From a bacterium (GTDB lineage: Bacteria; Babelota; Babeliae; Babelales; RVW-14), in contig CP064957.1 of the NCBI GenBank assembly GCA_016699045.1, positions 992,001 through 1,056,000 on the forward strand: a DNA stretch of 64,000 nt. Reading direction: 5' to 3'. Shown here piece by piece: positions 17,462 through 25,749 of this stretch (position 1 is the first letter of the stretch; every line of letters begins with the position of its first letter). The translations under genes were made by a program, and so were the position numbers. Below the pieces are notes generated by a model. That model had not been told where the DNA came from. It searched no databases and was given only the letters and a program-made list of their open reading frames with translations.

Positions 17462-19270
17462 ATGAATTATGTAAAAAAAATAAAAACAGTTGCACTGTTA
17501 TTAATCATGCTGTATGCGACTCAGCTGGTGCAAGCAACGTCAATTAAATTAATGGCGCCTGATTTGCCGATAGTCAACAAGATGCCAACCGCACAAGTGG
17601 GAGAAACCTTTAGAATCAACGTTTCTGTTTCGCAAGATCGAAGCGATTCAGACGATGTGCATGTGCGCGGCCTGGGTAATTTGGTGGTGCAAGGTACTAG
17701 CCAAATGACGAATGTGTCGATTGTGAATGGAAACATGGTTGCAGAAAAAACGTATGAATACGATGTGCGAGCAGACCGAAAAGGTCAGATTACCGTTGGG
17801 CCAGCCGTTACGCACGAGCACAAAAAAGAAATTCTTTCCAACACGTTAACGATTAATGTTGTTGATTTGCCGGTGGCGCAACGTCAAAAAGATGCTCAAG
17901 CTTTAGACAAGCCGAGCGTGTTTGTGCAGATGGAAACAAACAAAAAAGAGCTTGTTGTTGGAGAGCCGCTCGAAGTTACATTACAAATTTTTATGCAAGG
18001 AAAAGTAATAGAGATTGGTGCAACCCCGCCAACATTTAAAGGTTTTTTTGTTAAAGAATTGGATAAAGATTTTTTACAAGGAAGAGGGTCTTTGGGCGAC
18101 CAAGAATACGATGTTAGGCGTAAGCGCTATGTCATAGTGCCCATGGATAAAGGTATTAAACAGGTTGAGCCGGTACAAGTTGCTTACACGTATTCAGAAG
18201 AAAACAAAGGGCGTACCGGGCGTAACTCAATGTTTGCCGATCGTTTTTTTGAAGATTTCTTTTCACGTTCTCGCGTAACGCAGCAGCGTGTACGCTCAGA
18301 AGGTTTAGAAATTATCGTGGGCGATTTACTGCCAACAACCAAGCGCGTTGATGGGGTTGGTCTTTTTTCTGCGTTTACCGCAACGTTAGACAAAGATCAG
18401 GCTACGTTAAATGAGCCCATTATGTTAAAAATAGAATTGGCGGGCAAAGGCAATATTGATCAAATTGCTGATGTGCGTCTCAATTTGCCGGCAGGTTTAA
18501 AATCATACAAATCAAAAACGGCTGTGCATGACGATGTAACGCCAACAGCTTATCATGGCAGCCATAAAACATTTGAGTACATTATTCAAGTGCCATTTTC
18601 TGGTGAAGTTACGATTCCTGCCCAGCAATTTGTTTATTTTGATACGCAAACTCGTGATTACAAAACAATGACTACCAAGCCTGTTTCGATGACCATTGCG
18701 CCAGGTCCCGATGGTGCTGCCAGTGTGTCATCAAATCTATCGCATGAAAATAAGTCAGTACATGATAAGAAAAAAGTGACGACGGAAATAAAAGATATTC
18801 ATCACATCGAAGAAGATGCGCCGCTTGCGCATCATGAAAGCAGAGCTTTGCCGTGGTGGGTATTTTTGTTGCTGATTTTGATTCCGGCATTGTTGTTCAA
18901 AAGCACCATGTTTGCACGGCCTTTCAAGCGTTTATTTTGCATATTATTTGGAGTTCGATTAAAGCGTAATACGCTTGCTAAGTTTGAAAAAGAACTTGAG
19001 TTGATGACTAAGCGTAGGCAGGCAGTTGAGTTGCATCGATTTTTTATAGATTTTTTTGCAGCAAAATACGAATGTTCTGCGCAGGCTATTACGGAAGAAT
19101 GGATTGCGTGTAAGCTGGTTGACGATGAATGGAATCAAGAGAAGATTGATGAGTTTTTACATTATTTGAGTGATTGTGCCAGTTTAAGTTTTGCGGCTAA
19201 AAAAAATATAGCGGATGATGCAAAGCTTTTGAAAAACGCACACTATTGGTTTCTTATTCTGCATAAATGA
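17462..19270 (+). CDS. batD: BatD (oxygen-tolerance protein)
   Basis: A 602-residue exported membrane protein. The start at 17462 follows CCCGGAG and gives a clean signal peptide (KKIKTVALLLIML...VQA); a start at 17429, overlapping batC, is also possible. The periplasmic part consists of beta-sandwich repeats typical of BatD (..VGEPLEVTLQIFMQGKV.. and ..LNEPIMLKIELAGKGNI..). A membrane helix near residues 465-485 (WWVFLLLILIPALLF) and a cytoplasmic helical tail follow. The stop overlaps the alternative start of batE. Confidence 0.85.
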   Translation: MNYVKKIKTVALLLIMLYATQLVQATSIKLMAPDLPIVNKMPTAQVGETFRINVSVSQDRSDSDDVHVRGLGNLVVQGTSQMTNVSIVNGNMVAEKTYEYDVRADRKGQITVGPAVTHEHKKEILSNTLTINVVDLPVAQRQKDAQALDKPSVFVQMETNKKELVVGEPLEVTLQIFMQGKVIEIGATPPTFKGFFVKELDKDFLQGRGSLGDQEYDVRRKRYVIVPMDKGIKQVEPVQVAYTYSEENKGRTGRNSMFADRFFEDFFSRSRVTQQRVRSEGLEIIVGDLLPTTKRVDGVGLFSAFTATLDKDQATLNEPIMLKIELAGKGNIDQIADVRLNLPAGLKSYKSKTAVHDDVTPTAYHGSHKTFEYIIQVPFSGEVTIPAQQFVYFDTQTRDYKTMTTKPVSMTIAPGPDGAASVSSNLSHENKSVHDKKKVTTEIKDIHHIEEDAPLAHHESRALPWWVFLLLILIPALLFKSTMFARPFKRLFCILFGVRLKRNTLAKFEKELELMTKRRQAVELHRFFIDFFAAKYECSAQAITEEWIACKLVDDEWNQEKIDEFLHYLSDCASLSFAAKKNIADDAKLLKNAHYWFLILHK

Positions 19271-19281
19271 GGGATTGGGCG

Positions 19282-20061
19282 ATGAGATTTACGCAATTAT
19301 GGGTAACGAGTTGTATGGCGATTATGCTTTTGGGTTGCCATGCTTATGGTGGTTCGGCGCATTATCAAGAGCAATTTTTACAAGCAAATGAGCTTTATAA
19401 AAATCAAAAATATGATGTTGCTTTTAAGTTATATGAACAGATTCCCCATAAAAGCGCTGCCTTGCTGTATAACATGGGCAATTGTTCTTATAAAATGGGC
19501 AATTTGGGACAGGCATTGTTGTGGTGGTTGCGCGCTGAAAAAGATTGGGGCATGTTCAACCGTGAAGAGTTGGTAACCAATATTCGGTTGGTTAAAACGC
19601 AGTTGGCCAAGCGCATAGCGGAAAAAGAAGAGGAATCGCCGGGTGTTGCCCGCATTAAGGCCGTTGTTGCGAATGTGCGAGATCCGTTGGTTTCTATGAT
19701 TCACTCATTGTCGCTTTTGTGGCTACAGTTGTTCTTTTTGCTCATTTGGGCTATGCTTTTTATCTATGCTCGGTACTTTTGCCGTAAGCGACTGCGTAGC
19801 GTTGTGGTTGTTTTGTATATGCTCTTGGCCTGCTCGGGAGGGGCCCTGGCTGTAAAATACAGCATGAGTTGGTATACATATGGCTTGGTGGTTGTTTCAA
19901 AAGCTGAACTTTTGTCGGGGCCAGACCAAAGTTACCAAGTTCTTGGCAAGGTCTATGAAGGACAAAACGGTCTTATCAAGAAGCAGACGCAGGACTTTTA
20001 TAAAGTAAAAGTGGGCAAAAAAATTGGGTGGATTCGTAAAGAATTCTTTGAAAAAATATAA
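19282..20061 (+). CDS. batE: BatE-like TPR/SH3 lipoprotein
   Basis: A 259-residue protein from ATG 19282. An ATG at 19267 overlapping the batD stop is the alternative. The N-terminus ends in a lipobox, MLLGC. TPR repeats (ELYKNQKYDVAFKLYEQI, ALLYNMGNCSYKMGNLGQAL) fill residues 30-100. Two membrane helices lie near 140-165 and 175-190, and the end is an SH3-like region (..LLSGPDQSYQVLGKVYEGQ.. to GWIRKEFF). This is the usual architecture of BatE, the last gene of the bat operon. Confidence 0.8.
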   Translation: MRFTQLWVTSCMAIMLLGCHAYGGSAHYQEQFLQANELYKNQKYDVAFKLYEQIPHKSAALLYNMGNCSYKMGNLGQALLWWLRAEKDWGMFNREELVTNIRLVKTQLAKRIAEKEEESPGVARIKAVVANVRDPLVSMIHSLSLLWLQLFFLLIWAMLFIYARYFCRKRLRSVVVVLYMLLACSGGALAVKYSMSWYTYGLVVVSKAELLSGPDQSYQVLGKVYEGQNGLIKKQTQDFYKVKVGKKIGWIRKEFFEKI

Positions 20062-20085
20062 TACAATGAAAGCCATGGGGGGCTT

Positions 20086-20604
20086 ATGAAGAGGATTATG
20101 GCAGTTGGCAGGTATAGCTGCCAACTGGCTTTGTTGGTTATTTTGGTAAGCTGTGGCAAGCATGAAGCGTCAACTGGTGCTTTTGGCGCGGTCTCTGGCG
20201 CGATGATTGGTAATGCTGTTTCTGGTAGAAACAGCAAAGGTGCTGGTACGTTGGTGGGTGCAGCCCTCGGGAACCTTTTGGGTCGTGAAGTTGGTAAATC
20301 AGCTGATCAGGATGAAAAAGACCATAAAATAGAGCGACGCGTTGTAGCACAAGAACAGCGCCTTCGTGAAGCACAACTTGAGCGAGTGCGGCTTGAAAAT
20401 GAGCTTTTAAAGCGCCAAGTAAAAAATTGGTGTGCTTACTGTTGTAAGCGCGTTACGTTGAGCGGTGCTAACCGTTGTCCAGACTGTGGCGATCGGTTAG
20501 TGCGAGAAAAATGCTGCGAGCGTTGCGCAGGAGTTTTTGAAGCTCATTCACGTTATCGCTACTGTCCATATTGTCCAGAACGCGTGTTGCTATCGTATCG
20601 TTAA
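20086..20604 (+). CDS. glycine-zipper lipoprotein with C-terminal Cys-rich ribbons
   Basis: A 172-residue protein. The signal peptide ends in a lipobox-like ILVSC. A glycine-zipper segment (GAFGAVSGAMIGNAVSG and following GAALGNLLG) is followed by a basic/acidic coiled coil (residues 80-120). The C-terminal 50 residues carry CxxC knuckles: CAYC, CPDC, CERC and CPYC, like two zinc ribbons. Glycine-zipper lipoproteins insert in the outer envelope. Zinc ribbons are usually cytoplasmic, so the combination is odd. The gene sits 24 bases after batE and may belong to that transcript; a terminator follows. Confidence 0.7.
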   Translation: MKRIMAVGRYSCQLALLVILVSCGKHEASTGAFGAVSGAMIGNAVSGRNSKGAGTLVGAALGNLLGREVGKSADQDEKDHKIERRVVAQEQRLREAQLERVRLENELLKRQVKNWCAYCCKRVTLSGANRCPDCGDRLVREKCCERCAGVFEAHSRYRYCPYCPERVLLSYR

Positions 20605-20630
20605 TTAAAAATATATAATGTAAATGTTAT

Positions 20631-20658
20631 AAAAAGGCTCTTAACCAGGGCCTTTTTT
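20631..20658 (+). terminator. Rho-independent terminator
   Basis: AAAAAGGCTC and GGGCCTTTTTT arms around a short loop form a stem followed by a T-run, about 27 bases after the glycine-zipper/zinc-ribbon gene. It probably ends the bat operon transcript. Confidence 0.7.
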
Positions 20659-20777
20659 CTTGGTATTCCCTCTTTCTTTACTTTTGATTTTATTTTCTAT
20701 TATAATTTAATTATAAACAAGTGCTTTAATTGCTAGCGTTTTGAATGGTATTAAAAGTAAGAAAAAGGGAGATTATT

Positions 20778-21017
20778 ATGAAACGTATCCTTATTGCGCG
20801 CTTTGTTGTGTATGTTGGTATTTTGAGTTTAGGGCTCTTTCTTGCAAGTTGTACTAAACAAGAAACCACAGCGGCGGGCGTGATTCTTGGTGCGGCTGGT
20901 GGCGCTGCCATTGGTGGTGCGGCAGGTGGTACTGGCGGGGCGGTTGCTGGCGGTGTCGCTGGTGGCGTGCTCGGCGGTGTTATTGGTCATGCTTCTGGCA
21001 AAAGTGACAAAAAATAA
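20778..21017 (+). CDS. small glycine-zipper lipoprotein
   Basis: A 79-residue protein from ATG 20778 with AAAGGGA upstream. The signal peptide ends in a clear lipobox, LASC. The mature part is almost entirely a glycine zipper: repeated GGAAGGA/GGVAGGV units of Gly, Ala and Val with period near four, a helix pair that packs in membranes. The basic SDKK tail is short. It resembles small osmotically induced or envelope glycine-zipper lipoproteins. A strong terminator follows. Confidence 0.75.
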   Translation: MKRILIARFVVYVGILSLGLFLASCTKQETTAAGVILGAAGGAAIGGAAGGTGGAVAGGVAGGVLGGVIGHASGKSDKK

Positions 21018-21040
21018 CATATAAAAAAATTCTTCCCCAC

Positions 21041-21093
21041 AAATAAAAGAGGCTTTTAAGTAAGTGGCAAAACTTGCTTGAGCCTCTTTTATT
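21041..21093 (+). terminator. long hairpin terminator
   Basis: AATAAAAGAGGCT pairs with AGCCTCTTTTATT (13 bases), and an inner AAGTAAGT/ACTTGCTT stem with one wobble extends the hairpin. It lies 24 bases after the lipoprotein stop. Confidence 0.75.
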
Positions 21094-21157
21094 GTTTAAA
21101 ATAAAGGTTTACTACAACAAAATATTTTTATCATAATTTTTCGAAATAAAAATCATT

Positions 21158-21901
21158 ATGAATAATGTACTGACCATCAACAATATTCATGCTGCCGTTG
21201 AAGGCACAACAATTTTAAATGGCATTCAGCTTGCTCTTGAACCTGGCAGAATTCATGCCATTATGGGGCCCAACGGTTCTGGTAAGAGTTCACTGGCGCT
21301 TACGCTCATGGGGCATCCGCGTTACACGATTACGGAAGGTTCTGTTGTATTGAGGGGCCAAAAACTTAATGATTTGTCGCCCGACAAACGTGCTAAGCTG
21401 GGGATGTTTTTGGCGATGCAACATCCGTATGAAATTGATGGTGTTGTGTATAAAGATTTTTTGCGTCAAGCATACAATGCCATGTACGATGGCACAGATA
21501 AGCAATTACGTATTCGCGACTTTCATGCGTTGCTGTTGAGTAAAGTGGCGCTCTTAAAAATGGATCCTGCTTTTATTGATCGCTTTATTAATGTTGGTTT
21601 TTCTGGTGGCGAAAAAAAACGCGCCGAAATTTTACAATTGGCGGTCTTGCAGCCAAAAGTCGCGATTCTTGATGAAATTGATTCTGGTCTTGATATTGAT
21701 GCTTTAAAGATTGTGTGTGAGGGATTGCGCGCGGTAAAGCACGACAATCCCAACATGGCCATTTTAATGATTACGCATTATCAGCGTATTTTGCAGTATC
21801 TCAAGCCTGATGTAATTCACGTGATGCGTCACGGCAAAATTGTAAAATCTGGCGACGCTTCACTTGCTGATGAACTTGAAGCTCACGGCTACGACGAGTA
21901 A
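21158..21901 (+). CDS. sufC: Fe-S cluster assembly ATPase SufC
   Basis: A 247-residue soluble ABC ATPase of the SUF system that powers the SufBD scaffold. It has Walker A GPNGSGKSS, the SufC-type AMQHPYEIDGV region, signature FSGGEKKRAE, Walker B VAILDEIDSGLD and the switch His in ITHYQR. The length is typical. It is separated by about 23 kb from sufB-sufD (45-47 kb); the three are normally adjacent. The next gene is convergent and ends nine bases away. Confidence 0.93.
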   Translation: MNNVLTINNIHAAVEGTTILNGIQLALEPGRIHAIMGPNGSGKSSLALTLMGHPRYTITEGSVVLRGQKLNDLSPDKRAKLGMFLAMQHPYEIDGVVYKDFLRQAYNAMYDGTDKQLRIRDFHALLLSKVALLKMDPAFIDRFINVGFSGGEKKRAEILQLAVLQPKVAILDEIDSGLDIDALKIVCEGLRAVKHDNPNMAILMITHYQRILQYLKPDVIHVMRHGKIVKSGDASLADELEAHGYDE

Positions 21902-21909
21902 CAAGTTTT

Positions 21910-23481
21910 TTATTCAGCTGCTTCTTCTTTTCCCTTGTCTTCAGTATCTAAAGTAGCAACTTTTTCATCATACAGTTGCTTGAAAATCTGGTAGACATTA
22001 TAATCAACAGCTTCTGATTTATTGCGATTTAATACTTCATTAAATAGAGCGTTAAATTCATCAATAGCTTGTTTTTTTTCATTGAGCAATGCATCGGTGA
22101 TACCAAATTTATCAATAACTAACGCCAACTCTTGGGGTGTTATTTTCATTTCTTCTTGTATTGTTAATATTGTTAAGAAATCATCCCACGCTTTTTTAAT
22201 AATGATGAGTTGTTGGGGCGTTTTTAAAATTTGTATTTCTTGCGTGAAACAAGCTACAAAATCTGCCATGCTTACCTTATCTGAAATGGTGGACAAGTGA
22301 TTAACGATTGCTGTATCCTTGTTAAATGGCATTGCGCTACTCGAACTTAATTGACTGCGCGGGCCCTTTGGGGTGCCACTGCCTTCAGGAGTCGTAATGG
22401 GAAGGTTACTAAGGCCTAAGTTGGTGAAATTTCTATTGAGGTTGCGCATAGTTGGATCTGAGTTTCGGCCTCGTGGCAGTATATTTTGCTTACTAGCTGT
22501 TGAGACTGATGGTCGGCGTCTTTGTTGATAAAAAGCGGGTATTTCTTGGTGTGGGTCGAGTGAGTTTCTGTTTTTGCCATTTGATATGGTTGGTAGGTCA
22601 GTAGGTGTTATATCTGGCTGGTCTGCGGCTTTTTTAGCAGCTTCTGTTCTTGGAGTTACTAGTGTTGCAGACGTGCTTCTTTTAATGTTTTTAACACGCA
22701 ACTTTGTTTTTGCAAATCCAAAAAGCATAGAACAATCATCGAAGAGCTTTTGATTGTTTTCTAATACGATATCCAGTGTGTCAAAGTATGATTCATACCG
22801 CGTATCAAGGGAAGACTCATTAATTACAGCATTATTGATGTGTCGTTGCAAAAACCAAACAAACATATCGCCAATCGGTAGACAAGTTGCTTCACTAAAA
22901 AATTTTGAGGTAATAGCATCAATAGCGGCGATTGGTTTTTGATTGTACATTTTTCTAAACACGTCTCTCAGGTCTTGCTGTGAAAATTCAGTGAAAAAAT
23001 ACCAAACACTAAAGTGGTGAGTATGTTGTAATGACGTTGGAATTTTATTCAAATAAGTCAGCAAATTAGACTCTTTTTTGGTTTTATCGCGCAATTTAGT
23101 GATAAAATCTTTGATTGGTTGTAGACTTGGTTGAACCAGTGTTTCGAAATGTTCTTGGTTTCGTGGGCTGTGAGTTTTAAAATTGTCCCCTGTGCAAAGG
23201 GTATCATGACGTGGGCTATGTTTTCCGGCGCTCCAGGTACTTGAACGATTTAAAGAGGTGTTTGATGCAAATAAAACACCTCTTAGATAATCATACGTTT
23301 TTTCACAAACATTATCGGTTGTTATATCAGTAAGGTCTGGTAAACGTAGAGGCACAGGAATTTTAGTCTCTTGCGCGGCTGCTTCTTGAGTTTCCGATTC
23401 TTCTTTCAAAGATGCTGCTCCGTGGTTTTTTTCCACACAACAAGAAATGACAATACACAGCAAGATACTTTTTTTTAGCAT
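21910..23481 (-). CDS. secreted protein with conserved C-terminal helical domain, function unknown
   Basis: A 523-residue protein. I chose the start at 23481 because AAGGA precedes this ATG; the signal peptide (KKSILLCIVISCCVEKNHGAA) follows. The middle region (about residues 270-370) is Ser/Thr/Pro/Arg-rich and looks disordered. The last 140 residues form a helical domain (ADFVACFTQEIQ..TPQQL..IIKKAWDDFL..) that recurs in the gene at the right edge of the window (63633-64000). No known domain is recognised. It is exported to the periplasm or beyond. Confidence 0.65.
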   Translation of the reverse strand: MLKKSILLCIVISCCVEKNHGAASLKEESETQEAAAQETKIPVPLRLPDLTDITTDNVCEKTYDYLRGVLFASNTSLNRSSTWSAGKHSPRHDTLCTGDNFKTHSPRNQEHFETLVQPSLQPIKDFITKLRDKTKKESNLLTYLNKIPTSLQHTHHFSVWYFFTEFSQQDLRDVFRKMYNQKPIAAIDAITSKFFSEATCLPIGDMFVWFLQRHINNAVINESSLDTRYESYFDTLDIVLENNQKLFDDCSMLFGFAKTKLRVKNIKRSTSATLVTPRTEAAKKAADQPDITPTDLPTISNGKNRNSLDPHQEIPAFYQQRRRPSVSTASKQNILPRGRNSDPTMRNLNRNFTNLGLSNLPITTPEGSGTPKGPRSQLSSSSAMPFNKDTAIVNHLSTISDKVSMADFVACFTQEIQILKTPQQLIIIKKAWDDFLTILTIQEEMKITPQELALVIDKFGITDALLNEKKQAIDEFNALFNEVLNRNKSEAVDYNVYQIFKQLYDEKVATLDTEDKGKEEAAE

Positions 23482-23588
23482 AATAAATCCTTGAATCAAT
23501 GAGATTATAAATAGTGTCCTGTAGGCTGGTTAAATACTATCAGGATAGTTTTCTTTTGTGCAAGTTTTATTGATGACAGTCTAAAATG

Positions 23589-24131
23589 TCAGTCTTCATG
23601 CTTTAAAATTTCTGCCATACCATTGCGTATGTTTTGTATCCACGCCAAAATTAAGTTAAGCGCATCTTCCTTGGTAAGGCATTCTGGGCTTTGTTTTTTT
23701 AGATTCTTGTGTGCATTGGCTCCCAGAGTAAAAAAGGCAAGAGCTTTTTCGGGAAAAAATCGGGAAAAAATATAAAAATAGACCACATCGATGTGGACAG
23801 GTTGCCGGTATAGGGTGGTTTTGATGTGAAAGAGCTCAGAAAAATCAAGGACAGGGCGGATGAATTTTTCATAAAAATTATCGCCTTCTGAATTCATGTT
23901 TCTAGATAATTCTTGAGCATGAAAAATGATGGCGTTGTGTACGGCTTTGTCAAGAACGCTTAATATTGTTGGTGCCGTTTCTTTGGTGATTGTTTGATAA
24001 TTAAGATCTCGTTGGATATCAAGAACTATAAGGTTTTCAGTTTGAATTTCATAAGGTGGCTGAGTGCTTGCGGCATGCTGCGATGGTGCAATGGCAACCA
24101 ACATAACTAAAGAAAGAATAAATTTTTTCAT
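23589..24131 (-). CDS. secreted protein, tandem paralogue A
   Basis: A 180-residue protein with a Sec signal (KKFILSLVMLVAIAPSQHAA). The mature part shares its layout with the next gene: a ..YQTITKETAPTIL.. block, then TTLYRQPVHIDVVYFYIFS and RFFPEKALAF. No family is recognised. The gene lies three bases after its paralogue, so the two form one transcription unit produced by duplication. Confidence 0.65.
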   Translation of the reverse strand: MKKFILSLVMLVAIAPSQHAASTQPPYEIQTENLIVLDIQRDLNYQTITKETAPTILSVLDKAVHNAIIFHAQELSRNMNSEGDNFYEKFIRPVLDFSELFHIKTTLYRQPVHIDVVYFYIFSRFFPEKALAFFTLGANAHKNLKKQSPECLTKEDALNLILAWIQNIRNGMAEILKHED

Positions 24132-24134
24132 ATT

Positions 24135-24683
24135 TTATTCTTTCTTTTCTACGATTGCTTTCATGCCGTCGTATATGGCCTTGCGCCAGTTCACAATTAA
24201 CGTTAAAGCTTGATTGATATCGTTGCCCTTTTGTCCCTCTGTCTCTAATAGTTCTCTCAAGTTTTTTGTCAGATCTAAAAGAGCGGCAGCTTTTTCAGGA
24301 AAACAGCGAGAAAAAATATAAAAATAAATGACATCAACATGGACAGGTTGTTGATACATAGTGGTTCTAAGGTGCAAAGAATCATAAAAAGTAATAGCCT
24401 TTTTGATGAAATTTTCATAAATTTCATCAAACTTAGGATCATAGTATTTAGATTCTGTTTGTGCATAACATTTGATAGCATAGTATGTGGCTATGTTTAG
24501 TTTTTTTAAAATAGCCGGTGCTGTTTCTTCAGTTATTGTTTGATGATTAATGACAGTTTTATCAATATTGAGGAGGGTGATTTTTTGTTCTCGTTCGCTG
24601 TATGGCCTTTTAGCTTTAGCAGCAGCGTTAAGCGATGGGGCAACGGAAATCAGCAAGAGCGATGAGAAAATAAATTTTTTCAT
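24135..24683 (-). CDS. secreted protein, tandem paralogue B
   Basis: A 182-residue protein with a Sec signal (KKFIFSSLLLISVAPSLNAA). It aligns with paralogue A over the whole length: HQTITEETAPAIL, TTMYQQPVHVDVIYFYIFS and CFPEKAAALL. It is helical with no known domain. It starts four bases after the end of the upstream 134-residue gene, so three secreted-protein genes run together. Confidence 0.65.
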   Translation of the reverse strand: MKKFIFSSLLLISVAPSLNAAAKAKRPYSEREQKITLLNIDKTVINHQTITEETAPAILKKLNIATYYAIKCYAQTESKYYDPKFDEIYENFIKKAITFYDSLHLRTTMYQQPVHVDVIYFYIFSRCFPEKAAALLDLTKNLRELLETEGQKGNDINQALTLIVNWRKAIYDGMKAIVEKKE

Positions 24684-24687
24684 ACTA

Positions 24688-25092
24688 TTATTTTCCTAAA
24701 ATAGTGGTAAACGATGCGATAAGATGCTCGGTAAAAATCTTAACCATTTCTTGTGCTTGGTGTGGAGCGAAAAATTTTTGTTGTGCAAGTTCCTGTTTGG
24801 CTTGTTCCATGGCGCTGTGTAATTTTGTTTTGTCTTCGGTACTGACTGCTTTAAGTGGTCGCGTAAGTCGGTAATCATTCATGTCAAACGTCGTCATGCA
24901 CGATTGTATAATGGATTCGCTCAAGGCTTGCGCGTTTTCAGGTTCAGGATTTTTTTTATACGGCATAAAAACTTCAGCTGAAGCAAGTATTTCGTCAGAC
25001 ATGGTTTGGAGAGTCGTAACAATTTCTTCATTATGAGTAAACGCTGTGCTGCTGAATAATATGGCGGTTGCCAGAGCATAATATTTTTTCAT
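24688..25092 (-). CDS. small secreted helical protein
   Basis: A 134-residue protein with an N-terminal signal (KKYYALATAILFSSTAFTHN). The mature part is helical and includes two QAMEQAKQEL-like Gln/Lys-rich stretches. It does not clearly match the two paralogues below it in sequence, but it shares size, signal and operon. AAAGGGAAATAG precedes the start. Function unknown. Confidence 0.6.
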   Translation of the reverse strand: MKKYYALATAILFSSTAFTHNEEIVTTLQTMSDEILASAEVFMPYKKNPEPENAQALSESIIQSCMTTFDMNDYRLTRPLKAVSTEDKTKLHSAMEQAKQELAQQKFFAPHQAQEMVKIFTEHLIASFTTILGK

Positions 25093-25266
25093 CTATTTCC
25101 CTTTCTTATGTTTATTGCAGTGCGTATTGTACCATAATTCATAACGAAAAAAATTCAAAGATATTTTTACTTTTGACTAAAAACATAAAAAGTATTGCAT
25201 CATGTTTTAATCGCGTGCAAAACTAACAAGGTGATCAGTACGAATATTAGAATAAAGGAGAAAGAC

Positions 25267-25749
25267 GTGAAAGTACAAAAAGCGTTTACCTTAATTGAAT
25301 TAATGATTGTAATGGCCATTATGGCCTTTTTAGCAGGCATTGCTGTGCCGCAATATTTTCATTATCAATTGCGTGCCCGCCAAGCAGAAGTTGGGATGAT
25401 TTTGGCATCGTTGCACACCGCGCAGCAAGTTTATTTTGCAGAAAATGGTAAGTATACCAGCGTGCTGAATGGCGATCAGGGTTTGAATTGGAAGCCTGAG
25501 GGGTATCGTGGTGGCGGTGCTGATGAAAACTTTTATTATACGTACGGCTTTAACGTGCCTGGTGCGCAAGAGGGCATTCATTATTTTACTGGCAAGCTCG
25601 GTGCAGCTAAAGAAAATTTGGGACAATCGTATGCCGATCAATCAAGCTTTCTTGCCAAAGCAGCGGGTGATTTACGCGGAAAAAATGATATTGATGTGTG
25701 GCAGATTGATGAGTCGCGTAAAATTACGCATGTACAAAATGGTCTTTGA
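25267..25749 (+). CDS. type IV prepilin
   Basis: A 160-residue protein from GTG 25267, with AAAGGAG nearby upstream. The short basic leader KVQKA is followed by FTLIELMIVMAIMAFLAGIAVPQY, the class III prepilin N-terminus with the essential Glu at +5. The residue before the cleavage point is Ala instead of the usual Gly. After the helix comes a pilin-like region (..QVYFAENGKYTS..). The convergent neighbour is the prepilin peptidase that would process it. No assembly ATPase or secretin is present in this window. Confidence 0.85.
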   Translation: MKVQKAFTLIELMIVMAIMAFLAGIAVPQYFHYQLRARQAEVGMILASLHTAQQVYFAENGKYTSVLNGDQGLNWKPEGYRGGGADENFYYTYGFNVPGAQEGIHYFTGKLGAAKENLGQSYADQSSFLAKAAGDLRGKNDIDVWQIDESRKITHVQNGL

